Shown here one piece after another: positions 10,815 to 23,656 of a stretch of 64,000 nt of DNA. Position numbers and translations under genes: made by a program. How positions within the stretch are numbered: the stretch's first letter is position 1; every line of letters starts with the position of its first letter. The stretch spans positions 1 to 64,000 of the forward strand of contig VCJN01003091.1 in NCBI GenBank assembly GCA_006384855.1, in the 5' to 3' direction. The notes beneath the pieces were generated by a model that was given only the letters and a program-made list of their open reading frames with translations, did no database searches and was not told the origin of the DNA. The DNA is from Tetraselmis striata (Eukaryota > Chlorophyta > Chlorodendrophyceae > Chlorodendrales > Chlorodendraceae).

Positions 10815-12806
10815 CTACGGCGATATGCCATCGATGTCCACCTCTGTAAACTCGTCCTCCTCCTCCATGATCACCTCGTGCACAGTGAGCAGCTCCACAC
10901 TGCTGAGGTGGCGCTCATGCGCGCTATACCGCTCAGATGATGCGGAGTTGGTGGCGCACAGCCCGCCATTCCTGGGCGATGCAGTGCTTTCCACCGGTGT
11001 GCGTGTGTTTCGCGCGCCAGCCGCCTGCCCACTGCTCTTGTTCGTCACGACCGCGCGCTTTCGGATGGCCCTGTGTCTGACCCACAGAGCCAGGCACGTC
11101 ACCACCGCCACCAGCAGGATGCCGCCACCCGCACCCGCCATTATCACTACAATGGAAGGGCTGATGCCGGCGCTGCCTGCTCCAGCCGCGATGTCAGGGT
11201 CTTTCTCCTCCTCAAGCTCTATGACGAGCGGCTCAGAGAGCAGCGCCACTGAGGTGATGGCGCCTTCTCCGCTGAATCTCGCAAGCCAGTGCACAAACTC
11301 GCCTGAGCTGATGACTCGGCTGAGATCAGATGCAAGAGCTTGAGCCTCCGGCATGGATAGCAGCAGCGAGCGCACCACGTATTGAGAGGTGACCTCCTGC
11401 CTACGTCCAGCTGCCACGGTCCGTGGCGCGTCGCTGTTGATGCTGGTGCCGTTCCCCAGCAGGCCGGTGGCAGCCTGCATCTCGTTGACCAGCATCGACA
11501 GCAGGCGCTGGACCGCGCTCCGAGACAGCGTCGCGTCCGCTGTGACGCTGAGGTCCAGCTGCAGTAGCGCGGGGTGCCCCGAGCGCTGCAATTCGATGCG
11601 CATACCGTCGTACTGCAGATCCGGCAATGAAGTGTTCGGCGCTGGCGCAACTGAAGGGGCGATGCCTCGGCACCCGCTGCCGTCCGTCAACTCAGCGCAA
11701 GGCACAGGATCCGGCTCCTTGCGAGGCGGCGCGGGCTTCCAACGGTCGTTGCATACGCCCGTGGAGGTGTAAAAGAAGATCTGGTTGGGCTCGCCGACGA
11801 CGATCATCAGTGCGCCATCAGGTGTGAAGGTGAGCCCCTCCGGCTGGATGCCTTCCACCTGCACGCGCTGCAGCTCGTTGCCCGCCATGTCGGTGTTAAT
11901 CACGCGCTTCGTCTGCTGCGACAGAACGAACAGGCCATGGGCGCGCTCGTAGTACAGGCCAGACAGGTCCCGGATCGGCAGCCTCTGGCCGGAGAAGGAG
12001 GGGCCCACGGAGCCATCCAGGCTGACGGACCAAAAGCGCTTGGGGTCCTGCTCCTGTATCGTGAAAAACTGCGCATTGTCCGCGTCGTACGTGACGCCCT
12101 CCAGCCCCTTGTTGTTGTCAACGCGGATGCTGCGGCGCAGCTCGATGGTGTACAGGGTCTGAAATGGCTTGTCCTGGCCGGAGCTACGAATCGCGGGCCC
12201 CAGGTCCACCACGCTGATCCTAGCCACCGACTCCTCCGAGATGGCAAACGTGTGTGCGTACATCCACGTTATCCCTGCATTTCGCCACAGAAGCGCGGGT
12301 TTCAGTCAAACTCGAGCGTAGCGCGATGCACACGTCGGCACTGCGCGAGTAAAGATGCAGTGCCGCACGCACCCTCAGGATCCCTCAACGAGCGGTCCCA
12401 TCGGTACTCGTTCAGCGCCTCGCCGGCGACGCTGTATTCCATGATTTTACGGGGGTTTCGGGTGATGACAAACAGCGTGCCGGTGGATATTGAGTAGGTG
12501 ATCCCGGAGGCGTCGTTGGATATGCCGCTGAGCCTGCTCCGCTCGCACAGCTTGTACGTCGACAGGAGCCAGGGCTCCGCCGCACCGCCGCGCAGCTGGA
12601 GCAGCCACGCGGCAGAAAACACTCCTAGCAGCAGCGCCGACACCCTCCGCGCGCTGCGAACCGCAACAAGCCATGAGATTCAGTACGTACCGTGTCGACC
12701 CCATCGCCTCCCACGCTTCCCTCCTTGCGGAAAAAATCATGCTAGCAGCGGGAATTCGGGCCTGTCGCGTTGAGTACCTTGCAAAGGGGGGCTTTCTGGG
12801 AGTCAT
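10815..12806 (-). CDS. Type I membrane protein with YjiK/SdiA-regulated-type beta-propeller
   Basis: Three exons join in frame to 589 aa: 12806-12778, 12653-12373 and 12274-10815 (phases 2 and 1). Exon 1 supplies the only usable ATG; the exon 2 frame has no in-frame ATG before its hydrophobic stretch. The N-terminus is a signal peptide (basic start, then SALLLGVFSAAWLLQL). Residues ~45-270 match the SdiA-regulated/YjiK family, with SGITYSISTGTLFVITRN, DPEGIT at the exon 2-3 junction, FAISEE, NKGLEGVTYD and PEGLTFTPDGALMIV, a beta-propeller of unknown substrate found mostly in bacteria. A Ser/Ala-rich middle is followed by one membrane helix (~475-502) and a basic-then-acidic cytosolic tail. 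The domain would be lumenal or extracellular. Function unknown. Confidence 0.8.
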
Positions 12807-15800
12807 GGTGAGGCCGCACTCCGCCGTCAATGCGTCTCTTGTGCTCTGAGCCGGCTTCTCGTCTGGGAACTCCCGAACGATGGACGTTAACTACGCTTTG
12901 TTATCTTGCCGCCGTCCGTCCTCCGGGGCCCTATCTTCGGGCGGCTTGAGTCCTTCGCTCACTTTGCATGGGCACCCGATGCACTAAGTCAGATCAGCGT
13001 GTGTCGGTGCGGCTTGAGTCGCGGCTCAACTTCGGTTCGCCCCGAACTACATTCCGGCAACTCATAGTGCTCCCTGGGGTACTCCCGCGGGGGGGGGGGG
13101 GGCAACTTGCAAATGAAATGTTGTAAGGGAATTCGAGTTGATCAGTTGCATCGCTCACCAGTTGTGGTGGAGAGTGTGCGCCTCCCACGGGAGGGCTGCT
13201 CCTGCGCCGCCGCCAGGCCGAGACGCGGCTTGCAGTAGCGCACTACTCTCGGGCGGCGCGTCTTGGAGTACCGTACTGGTATGAGTACTGTGCCGGAGCG
13301 GAGTTGAGAGCTCTTATTCGCAACCGGGGGCCAATTTGATTATACAAGCTCTCCAAGGGGTCGGTAGTCGCTACAGTTGTCTGCTGCCACCGCCTTTCCC
13401 GGTGCTCCTGCGCGTTGTGAGGAATGTCTGGCGGCACAGCGGATCCGTCCTGCTGGACCGCATGCGCGTCGGCTCGTAAGAAGGTGGTTGCTTGTTGTCC
13501 GCCCCCCCGCTGAAGGTCGCTATTACTGTGCGCGCTGGGGCTGTACTGCACCAGTGTACACTGCACAGCATCGCGCATCATTCGCGCGGAGGGCGTCGTA
13601 ATCCTTACTAGTGGTAGTACGGGGCGCGCGTACCACTACAAATACTGTAATACAGACTGTGGAGATACGCGTACCGGCCGTTACGTATCTCATCCGGCGG
13701 GGCGCGTGCGACGGTCGCTACCGGTATATTTTTCCTTTCGACGGGGCGGCGATTTCATGTCTATATTTTAAAATCAAATACAGGGGGTCGTACCCCTGGT
13801 ATTTGCTCGTATCATGTAATACACAATATGACCACGGACACGGCGCTATTGGCGCTATCGCATCTGCTGGTCGCTAACGGTATATACGGGCATATGAATT
13901 GCAGGATGTACTAAAATACAATATTGTTGTTGTGTACGGGACAGGGGTACGCGCGTCGTACCGCGCGGCGGCCGCTCCGGTACCGGTGCCGTAACGGCAC
14001 CCACCAGTACAAAGGTCATTTAAAAGAATTCGTTACAGGTACCCGCCATATTTCTGCGCGGCGCGGCAGGCAGCAACCACAAGTGCGGGCTGACACCAGC
14101 ATACGCTGCGCTACGGATACCGCCAGTATAATACTAAGCAACAAGTACGAGAACAGCGGGCGCTGGAGGAACCGCTGTGCGGGGAAGGTAGCCTGGTACC
14201 CGTACCTCTAGTGTCTAGCTACTGCCGACCTACTGGTAGGTTGAACGTCAGTAATGGTAGCCTGTCCCTAGTCGAATCCTAGCCACAGGTAGGATCCTAG
14301 CCGCTACGGCGAAGTACAAGCCATGGTTGCTGTCGTCTGTGGCACTCCTGTGGCGGCGTTGATGCACACATGGCTGACGAGAAAGATACGAGTACCTGAA
14401 GTTACTTATCTCCATACTCGAAGTTACTGGTATCTCCATACTCGATCACACGCATACAAGCCAAGCACGAATAGCGTTCGTGTAAGGATTGCGAACTACC
14501 GTTTTCTTGGATGGCTCGCGTCTTGCCGTCTCGCGGCGACGTAGCCGACACAAATACCTGTAGTAGTGACAAGTCGCTAGTGGCGTTGCTGCGGCGTATC
14601 CGATGCGCGAATGTGCTGTACGAGAAGGCAGCCGCCCAGATATCTAACGCCGGCTAGAAAGACTTCAACTAAATTGATAACATAGGACATACACACGAGA
14701 ACTCTTTTCATCAGCGCTGGATACGTCAATCGGAAGCCGATGGTTGGTCGTTTTTATCCAACATAGCGCTATGTGGATAGAGGTGGCAAGGATCCCGTGT
14801 ATTCAATAAATGGGAAACCTGTGGGAAGATATTGTAATGAGGAATATATACAGTTTGATACTATGAACAGCACACATGTAGACATCGATGAGCCCACTAC
14901 TTTACATAAGTTGCTACAGAAAAAGTCACACTTGATACTAAATAGCATAGGCTGCCCCCTCATGGGTCAACGGCGCAGAGGTGGCGCAAACCAACACTTT
15001 GAAGCTATATATGCAGTTGTAGCTGTACGGTTATGCCTACACTTTGATAGCAATAGCGAATGCCATTCATATTGATCCTTCCCAGCCCTTACCATTGAAA
15101 ATCAAAACCCAACAGCAGTGGAGCATCAAGGAGTGACCTTCTACCGTCTTACAAATACCTGCAGCCCCCCCCCCCCCCCCCCCCCCCCCCGCGCGCTTCC
15201 AAGATGTATGTGTTGTGGGCTTTTTAACTTGCATGATTATTTACTTTGTGATGGCCACCCATGCCATCGCCATTTGTAGACAGGAATTGCCTGGGATCGG
15301 GCTCTGCACTGGCATCCCAAATCCCCAATGCATGCGGGCCCGTGTTTGCTCAGAATGCTGCCGATCCGCCAGCACATAGCGGGATGGGGATGACCGAGGC
15401 ACAACTTCTGCAACAACGCCACCGGACAATGCACATAATCCATGCGACTACCCATATGGAGAAATCCAATGAAGGCAGTAACTTTGCCCGATGGTTATCC
15501 ATCAACATCCACACAGCCTCGAGGTTGCGTGCCAGTTGCTGAGCTGGTCAACTGCGGGGTGCCTGCCCACGTTGCCCCTGTTGGACAATTCCCACCCCGG
15601 AAAGCCGCGCAACACCGGCTTCTCATGCCTGAGTGTCCGCCGGCTTCAATTTCCATTTACAATTCGCAAGTATTTGGCGATGGGCTCCCAGATGCATGTT
15701 GTGCTCCTCACAACATTGCCCATTGGCGTGTTGGGGGATCGAGAGCGGCCACCACTGAAGCACAGAACGCCCCCCCCCCCCCCCCCAATGCCTCCCCTCT

Positions 15801-15873
15801 ACCGAGACGCTGCGGTAACTGGGCATCCTCCACCAAGTATCCCTCCCCTTGCCTCCCACCTGCATGCACCTCC
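12807..15873. other. Long spacer without a supported gene
   Basis: Contains homopolymer runs (G near 13088-13102, C near 15166-15190 and 15771-15786), a short tandem duplication near 14396-14446 (GAAGTTACT...TCTCCATACTC twice), and many GTAC/CCGG-rich short palindromes around 13600-14000. The ORFs present are short and mutually overlapping with no domain. A TTACA at 15657-15661 (TGTAA on -) may end the gene at 15874. Confidence 0.4.
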
Positions 15874-17099
15874 CTACTTCACGACCGCCTTCCCGCCAAA
15901 GGCGTCCGTAGCGCGGTCGCTGCGGCCGCCGGTGTGGAAGGTGTAGTTCACATAGAGCTCGTTGTTGCCATCGTCCTCCTCCTTGCTGCGCGGGCCAGGC
16001 TCCTGCTCCAGGTGCCTGAGTCGCGGCAGGGGAAAAGGTAGCGGGCATCAACGCGCCGCCCAGAAGCCCAGAAGCCCTGGATGCATAGCTACATGGATGC
16101 ATGCGGGCGGGCAAGGGGGTCGCAGCGGCTGTGGGTGAGCACGCACTTGTCGCGCTTCTCTGCCCGCCGCTGCTTCTCCGCGGCCTTGTCCGACTTGCTC
16201 TTCTTCTTGCCCTTGCCCACCGTCCTACACGTAGAAAGGCAGACACGTGGCGGAGGTGAGACTCCAACCGCATCGATTGCAAGCTGTCCCAGGCCGATCC
16301 CATAGCATTACATTGGGTTTGCGGGTCCCAGGCATACATTGCTTTGCCGCATCACGTCGGCAAATCCATCGGGTATGCATGATGTGTTCTGGCGTATTTT
16401 CAGTGGTAGTCAGATGTAGCTTTCCCCTCTCAGGGGGTCTTACACATGTAAATCAGAAGGATACGTCAACCCAAAGAGCGATAACGGTAGGTTCAGATGC
16501 TACAAACACTACACATGCCACACGCACCTGGGCTGCCCGCTGCTCCGCGTGCTGGGGGTCGGCTTGGCCTTGGCCTTGTCCTGTCAGGGCACCCCGTAGG
16601 CGCGTCAGCTGTCAGCTGGGCGGGGCCGGCATTTCATGCTCCTGCGCTCGCCATGACCCCCCGGCATGCCGCTGAAAAGGTCCCCTCAACCTCTCGCACC
16701 TGCTCGCCGTTGGAGCGGCCCAGGCGGCGCGTGCACCACACCATCCCGCCCACCACCGCTGCCAGACAGAGCAGCGTCCATGTCTGCGTGTTGCCGTCCT
16801 GTCACAGGGAGAGAGGCCCGGGCAGGGAGGGGGAGGGGGGCGAGGGGGCACACTGTCATATTCTACCAAGCGCGGCAGGCCTGCCAGCCCATGCAGAGGG
16901 TCCAGATGCCTGCGAAGCCCTGCGATGCGCTACGATAGGAGCCGATGGTGAAGGTGTTGGTTGATAGGACGAAGTGTTGATTGCGTCGCTGTTATTGGAA
17001 GGAGCATCTCTCCCCTGCCAGCTGGAGGCGTAGCCTTCGCATGCCCACCTGCTTAGCCACCGGCTTGGCCTTCACGCTCTTGGTCTTGCTCATCACCAT
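15874..17099 (-). CDS. Small single-pass, lysine-rich membrane protein
   Basis: Five exons join cleanly: 17099-17049, 16798-16700, 16580-16528, 16224-16147 and 16015-15874, giving 140 aa. The short basic N-terminus (MVMSKTKSVKAK) leads into a single membrane helix in exon 2 (TWTLLCLAAVVGGMVW), then a Lys/Arg-rich charged region (GKGKKKSKSDKAAEKQRR) and a C-terminus with ELYVNYTFHTGGRSDR. Donors are GTGGGC, GTGCGA, GTGCGT and GTGCGT. Size and layout are those of a tail of a membrane complex or an ER/organelle membrane accessory protein, but I do not recognise a family. The exon chain is supported by consistent phase and by coding-like composition. Confidence 0.65.
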
Positions 17100-18479
17100 G
17101 GCGCCCGGTCCGGCCTGCCAAGCGCGATAGGATTGCCTGCCTGCCTGCCTGCCTGCTTGGGTTGAGTTCGGTGACGCCTAGCACGGTAAGGCGGGTGCGC
17201 CTTATGAAGGGGGCAGTGCTGTCTCTGCGCCACTTGCACTGGCTTGCGTGCTGCGATTCAAGGGTCAATCTGAGGGGTGTCCGTGCTGCCGTTCTGACAC
17301 AATTTCGCGGTCCTGGTAGTGCGCCCTGCTTAGGTTGCAAGACGACGCAGAGTGCGTATGCGCGCCATCACCAGGCGCCGCGTGCATTGCCGGCATCGAA
17401 CCAGCTAGCCTGGCGTTGGCGGCGGATCGCGGGCTGTCATCCGCACCCGCGCACCGACGACGCTACATCGCGGCCGCCAGCAGTCTGGGCGGACGACATT
17501 CGGCGCACAATAAAATCCTTGCGGAGTTGTATTTCGCTAGTTTATGATGGATTGGCGGATTGCTCGGCATCGATATTTGCAATCATTGGCAATGATACTC
17601 CATATTTGCGAATATTGGACATATTCCAAATAATTTCATTAAGCTTCCGCCGCAAATTTCGTTAACTGCGCTTGGAAGAATCCAATAAAACGGTGAACTG
17701 CTCGGCGGACAATTTCTATCACATATCAAGAAACCCTTTTCAGCCCTCACCTGCACAATCAGCCCTCCGTGCATGTGAATCTGTGACCGACCCAGTAGCG
17801 ATTATCACCCCATTTCTGAGAGCCTTCTTATTAGGGTTAGCGATTATCTCCGCCCCGGGTTTCGGATATCTGTGTCCATGCCGGGTGCGGGGTTAGCGGT
17901 GCTGGGGCTTAGTAGGTAAGGGCCTTTGTACTTACCTGCTTACTTCACTCGCCTAGTGTCCGAAAGAACGTTCGTTCGCCTATCACGTTCGTTCGCCACA
18001 TCCGCGAAAGATGCCTTCTTATTAGGGGTTATTTTGTACTTCGGTCGGCACTACCGCCCCTTTAATCATTAGATATTATTTGTATCTCATAGATAGTCTT
18101 GTCTATATTTCTTGAATTGCGCAGAATTCAAATTGTGGGATATTCGCGGATGATGACGACCGTCGATTGATATCTCCCGCCGAGTGGGGCGTGTGCGGGC
18201 CGCACGCCCCTGGGTTGACCACAAACTCGTACATCATCCTCGCTGCGCCCGCCCCCCCCCCCCCCCCCCCCCCCCCCGCCCCCCGCCACTCCGCTCCTTC
18301 TACCCGGGGCCAGACACGGTCCGTAGAGCCGCCAACGTCCTCCAAAAATCTTCAGGGAGAGATCCACGCTGCGGTGTGACACATCACGCAGCATCTCCGC
18401 CCCTTGAGTGCTAGATACCGGTCTGTCGCTCTGCCGCTCGGGGTTATATTTGAACTTTTGGGTGGTCAACGCGTGCACC
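17100..18479. other. Spacer and 5' region of the Nnf1-like gene
   Basis: Includes a short (TGCC)n run at about 17135-17158, a 17-nt direct repeat CTTCTTATTAGGG(G)TT near 17824 and 18013, a GTTCGTTCGCC repeat near 17965-17998, and a C-run at 18251-18277. No gene recognised. Confidence 0.4.
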
Positions 18480-19673
18480 ATGACGGAGGCCGGGGCGGAG
18501 GCGGAGGCGGCGGCACCCGCCGCGCATGAAGCGACAGCTCCGGAGGCAGAGAGAGGGCCAGCGGTAGATACCGACCAGCCGGAGGAGACGATGGATCAAC
18601 CCGCGGCGGCTCCGGCAGCGCCACAAGAGGGTGGGGGCAGTGGCGGGGATGCGGAGCTCGAGCGAGGAGCGCGCGGAGCGCTCGTCGCCAGCGGGCGACT
18701 CGTCGCTCTCAACCGCCTCTTCCGCGCCGCTCTGGACGGCGGCCTGGCGCTGGAGCCCGACCAGGTGCCCCCCCCGCATACTCGCTCACCAATCTCCTCG
18801 TCCCGGGCGCGTCCACGCCCCACTGCAGCCGGGCCAGTCCCCACCGCGGATGGCTCCCGACTCGGGATGTTATGATGCCGAATTTAATGTATTGTATATA
18901 TTTGAACCTTACACTCCGCCGCCCGCCCCCCCCCTCTCCCCCCTCTGCCGCCGCCGCCTGCCTCGCTGATTCCACCTGACCGGGCGCTGCACGAATCGCA
19001 GGTAACGAGGCACTTTGCCACCTTGCCGGAGCCATATCATCCAATCCTAGTGGAGCTACAGCAACAGGTACCCCCTCGGCCCGACCACGTACCACTCGGG
19101 CTGGGCGTATCTTATCGTCTGTCCCTGCCGTCGTCTTCGCTTTAGTTACAATCACCACCTCGTACTAAGCCCGTTGACGATCTCTTTGCCTGTCGTCCCT
19201 TTTGCGCAATAGATCAACGGCCAGGTGCGGGAGGCGTGCCTTGCCGAGTTCAAGGACGTAGTGGAGGACAGCCGGACGGACCTGCTGCTCAACGAGCTGG
19301 ACCTCAACTGCGAGGAGAGCCTGAGGTGGGGGGAGTCACTAAGAAACTGTTGGTAGTAACAGAAGAACCAGCCAGCAGAGGTGCGCTAACGTGGTACCCT
19401 GTGGCTCCCAGCCGGCTTGCGGAGCGCGTGGAGCCGGGCCGGCTCATGTCGGCGGCCAGGCTGGCGGCCAAGCAGGAGGAGGCGGCCTCGCTGAAGCGCA
19501 TGCTGGAGGAGGTACAGCGGCGGCAGGCGGGGCTGGAGGCGGAGCTGGGCGCCAAGCAGGCGGAGGCGCTGCGCGTGGCGGCTGCGTTCGAGCCGATCTC
19601 GGAGCGGTTGCGCCAGGTCGAAGACGCCGCGCGGCAATGGCAGGCGGCGCTCAAGGAGAACCAGGTGCCGTGA
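18480..19673 (+). CDS. Coiled-coil protein, candidate kinetochore Nnf1/PMF1-like subunit
   Basis: Four exons (18480-18764, 19002-19067, 19213-19325, 19412-19673) join in frame to 241 aa. The ATG at 18480 is the first in frame; the upstream open frame begins with GTG. The first ~75 residues are Ala/Glu/Pro-rich and disordered. Then follow RLVALNRLFRAAL, a short HFATLPEPYHPILVELQQQI segment, and EFKDVVEDSRTDLLLNELD, leading into a long coiled coil (~150-235). This order, with the LNELD-type motif before a coiled coil, resembles Nnf1/PMF1 of the MIS12 kinetochore complex, which links centromere to microtubule-binding proteins. The match is by pattern only and could be another coiled-coil protein. 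A TGTAA lies 167 nt after the stop. Confidence 0.65.
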
Positions 19674-20965
19674 GGACACGACCCGATCAACAGGCCGATG
19701 CCGAGGCCTCCCCCGGCCCCTCTCGGGACCCCGCCACCCCTCCGAAAGTACGCGTTTTTAGCTTATTTATAATCCCCTCCCGGCAGCGCCTGCTCAGACA
19801 TGGGAGGCCTCCACCTCCTCTTGTTCGCCCGGCGCCGCGTGTAATGGAGCCGAGGGCAGGGCAGAGCGGCACCGACTCATCTACGCGCCCAACAATCACC
19901 GAGCCTGACGGTTGTGGGCGGACGCATGCGACCCGTGTATACTGGCATTCACACCCACGAGGCAGAGTAGGACTACCGGCATGCTGTGTGTTGCTTCATG
20001 CCATCGCCACTGTTGGTCGTTTTGGCAGCTGCAACCGGAGCTGCCTCACGTTGGCGGCTCGCATGACGTCAGGGTGGAAGACGAAGAGTTGCTTAGCTGC
20101 GTGTTGCACATGGACACGTGGCCGAAGCTGGCTGTGGAGACAACAGCGAGCGACATCGCAACTACGGGCGTGCTTCAACCGGCTGGCAGCCAGGGGGCGG
20201 CTGCCTAAGTCAGGGAGAAATAGACACAGTAGCTGCGCGCACCCGGGGGGGGGGGGGGGGGGGGGGGGTGTTCTGGCGGTAGCTATCACATGCCATCACG
20301 TGAGAAGTTCGAGGCCAGGGCCTCTACACTGAGACGAGCGGGGCTTAGCCCGCATAGGGCTGGTGTGTCCGGAGATCCGTTGCAGTGAGACATGGGGGTT
20401 TTCGTCCATTCAACTTCAAGTTGTAATGCCGCATCTGTGACATCAACAAATCTGCTACCAATATGCGAAATTACCAATATCCAAAATCGCCTTGATGTCG
20501 ATGAGACCGCGATAGGCGCTGCTCTTTCAACAGGCGCTGAGCCCGGCGGGTGCCATCAGCCTTTAGGAGCTTGGCCGGTATCCCGCCACATGCCAGCCCT
20601 GCCGTGGGACCTCATGCAACCCTTGGAACATATACCGCAGCATGGGCCAACGAGCGCCATCTGTGTGTCCCTACATCTGCTGACATTTCCGCCAATCAGT
20701 ATCAGCGAGGTTCATTTTGATATAAAGAAAATCGAAGATGACGGCGCAAAGAAGTATTGTTGGCGCAAGTATAAGTTCACAGGAAAACGCAGGAAAAAGT
20801 TCACTATTTTTTGTGCGTTCCACTACGTCTGCTCCACAGAATTTTTGATGCTGTGTGGTTCTTCCAATTTTGTCCCGACCCCATGAACACGCCACGAAGA
20901 CAATTAAATGGTATGGTATATCATACACGTACGAGCTTCTCTATGGTGCCCCCGCTCAGGCAGGT
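19674..20965. other. Spacer with poly(G) tract
   Basis: Holds the Nnf1-like 3' region, a G-run at 20245-20268, and an AT-richer stretch (20690-20890) that encodes a Lys/Tyr/Phe-rich open frame with no recognisable domain. No gene called. Confidence 0.4.
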
Positions 20966-23656
20966 TCACTCCCGCGCCGGCATGAACTCCGCGGCCGCCT
21001 TGGTCATCTCCACGATGAGCGTCTTGACGTCCTTGCGGTCGTCCGCCGCGCGTGGGAAGGGCACCCGGATCTGCGCCGCGTGCCAATCACACAGGCCACG
21101 CCCACAAAATGGCATCAGGCAGCTGAGAGCACAATGGTAAGGGAAACGGACCCGAGAACTTGCCGCCCACAGCATGGTGCCGTTCCTCAGCTGCGGATGG
21201 AAGCTGGCTCACTATGCGTGTGGATTCTCCGCTGGTGGTGAGTCAAGCTCTACAACCCTTTCCCCGCCAGCCAGAGGTCAAGGGAAAGACAAAACTATGC
21301 GAGTACCCAAAGCAGAAGGTAAATAACTATGCGACCTCAAGCGGAGGCCTGTGCCCCGTGTTCCTGTAGGTGCGTCGGTAACGGTAGACACATTGACTCG
21401 CTGTTGCTGAAGAGGGTGCATGCACGCTGCTGTAGATTGTTGCGGCCCTGAGGAGCTGCCGCGAAGGGAGATGACGGGGGGAGGGGTGAGGGGAGGGGCA
21501 CCTTCATCGACATGCCCTCGTAGGAGCCGACCATGTTCAGGCCCAGCCTGTCCAGGCTCAGGATCTTGGCGTCTGCGACCGTGATGCCAGCGTACTTCTT
21601 CACGATCGCCTGCATGGCCGCGCACGCGGGTGCCGGTTAAACACCATGTGGCCGATATGCTACCCCCACCGCACTGCATACGTGTCATGGTGGCTGCTAA
21701 AATTAGACCCCTCGTTGTCGCTATGCCGAGGATGACACCATGTCCACCAATCTCACGGACAGGGGACGGCGTTATGCTGGGGCAGTATAAACAGGAGAGT
21801 GTCTGCCGTGTCGAGGGCGTCCTACCAAGCACACCCGTTATTGCACTGTTATCTGGCGGGTATACAGTGCCACTAAATTCGGGTTGCGAGTCGGCAATGG
21901 GTAGTTTCACACATGTTTTTAGATGGACCTCTCATGCTGTACTCGCGCCGTATTCTACCCTGTTTGGAGACAGGCATAGCTTTCACCTCTTTGCGCTGGG
22001 GGTCAAAATCGACAAACCTTTGTGAGCCTGTACGGTTGGCGTGCCTGGTAATGCCCTACTGATCCCCAACCATACAGACACAAGCATGAAGGTACAAGTG
22101 CATGCGCGTGTGGTGCAAGGCGGCAGTTGCCGTGTTGCTGACAAAGAATGGCTTGCGCACGGGTCAGTGGGTCCTCTCTCTTCATCCCCACATACGGACT
22201 GAGGACCGCGGGTCCTCACCTGGTTGGCATCGCCGTGGTCGGCGTTCATGTGGCCGGCGACGGGCCCAGAGAAGGGCGCGATGGGGTCGGGCTTGCACTC
22301 CGTGTATGACTGCCCCGGGATCTGCACGCGGTGGAGGAGAGAAACGAAAGGAGTTAGATTCAGCCACCAGGGGGAAGGGGGGGGGCAGGAGACCATCCAT
22401 ACCATCTCGTAATGTGCGACTCAAATCGGGGTTGCATGCTATCTGCAGGGAGCTTCATGAAAATCTCGGCCTCTGACATGAAGAGCAGGGTCTGATTCGC
22501 AGTGGTCATGCTACCGCAATAAGGATCGTCTGTTTAGGTTTGGGGATGGGGGGGGCAGCACCTGCGAGAAGCGCGCAAAGCCGCCGTTAAGGTGCGCCAC
22601 CACTACGTTGTCCATGCGGTAGAAGGAGAAGTCGCCAAAGTCGATGTAGAAAGCGTCCGGGTGCTTGGCGAGGTACAGCTCACGCGCTGCGGCGCACTCG
22701 CCCTCCGGCACGGGCACCATGTCGCCCGTCAGCGTCACGCGCGCGTCCGACATGTCCTTGAAGCTCTGCGCGGTGACGGTGATGCTGCACTTGCTGCTGG
22801 CCTGCAGGTCTGAGGTGTGCAGCGACAGCGTGCTCACAGAGATGAGCGGCCGCCCAGACTCGTCCGCAACTAGCTCCACCACTGCGCCGTGCGGGTAGCC
22901 GGCCGATATCTTGGACACGCTGTTGGTAGAGAGGACGCCGTTGCTGTGGGTGGGGCGCGACACGGGACGTCAAGGGGCAGATTAGGCTGCTGAAGCAGCG
23001 TGGCTGATGGCCACCGGGCCCAGCCGATGGCAGCGCCGCCATGCACAAAGCCGCGCCCAACCTCACCTGGCCTGTGCCACCATGGTGCGCGCCTCCTCTG
23101 CGGCGCTAATCCTTGCGGCACTTTGCTGCGCGCCAGAAATTGGGGCAGCGATGCCTCAGCGAACCAACCCCCAATGCCCCCCCTCCCCCTCCCACACACA
23201 CACTCTCTCACCCAATTCGTTCAGCTCAGTGATCACTGCTTGCCGCACGTAGCGAGATCAAGTACACAACCGCGCCCTCGCCGCACCTGGTGCTGCTGGA
23301 ACGCCGAGAGCTCAGACTCTTGTTGCTCTGCTGAGGCCGCGGCGGGAGCGGCGGAGCCCTCCTCCTCCGCGGTAGCACGCAGCGGTGTCCGGCGCAAGGC
23401 GCGCCGCAGGCTAGCGGGGCGGGGCGGCGCCAGGAGCCGAGTGGGCGCGCCCGCTCGCTGAGGTGATGCCACAGGTGGAACGTCACCGCAGGGGCTCGGG
23501 CATCGGGAAGCGAAGATTATGTTGGTAAAGTGCCTGGCCGCTGGGGCGTGTGATGGCGCGCGCGGCGGGGGGTGGGGGGGGGGGGGGGGGGCTCACCCGG
23601 GGTGCCGCGGCGCTGGGCAACCTGGCGAGGGCACAACGCAGGATGAGGGCGCTCAT
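20966..23656 (-). CDS. HugZ/HOZ-like FMN-binding split-barrel protein, plastid-targeted
   Basis: Seven exons: 23656-23597, 23457-23287, 23095-23067, 22943-22562, 22321-22220, 21609-21502 and 21070-20966; joined length 318 aa. Exons 1-2 encode an Arg/Ala/Ser-rich transit peptide (SALILRCALARLPS, RTPLRATA). The pyridoxamine-phosphate-oxidase-like split barrel covers ~80-215, with EARTMVAQ, GVLSTNS, GYPHGAVVE, DARVTLTGD, HPDAFYIDFGDFSFYRM and NGGFARF. A DUF2470-type C-terminal domain follows with PVAGHMNADHGDAN. Relatives include heme-degrading HugZ and plant plastid HOZ and glutamyl-tRNA-reductase-binding proteins, so a role in tetrapyrrole metabolism is inferred. The exon 3 acceptor reads CAGAG|GAG, an unusual context. 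Several introns carry C-runs on the sense strand. Confidence 0.87.

Noticed and set aside
18408..18479. Upstream extension of the Nnf1-like ORF
   Set aside because: The open frame begins with GTG; the first ATG in frame is at 18480.
22376..22460. Possible extra exon (AEIFMKLPADSM) in the HOZ-like gene
   Set aside because: Its acceptor is weak, and joining exon 4 directly to 22321 keeps the family alignment without a 20-residue insert.
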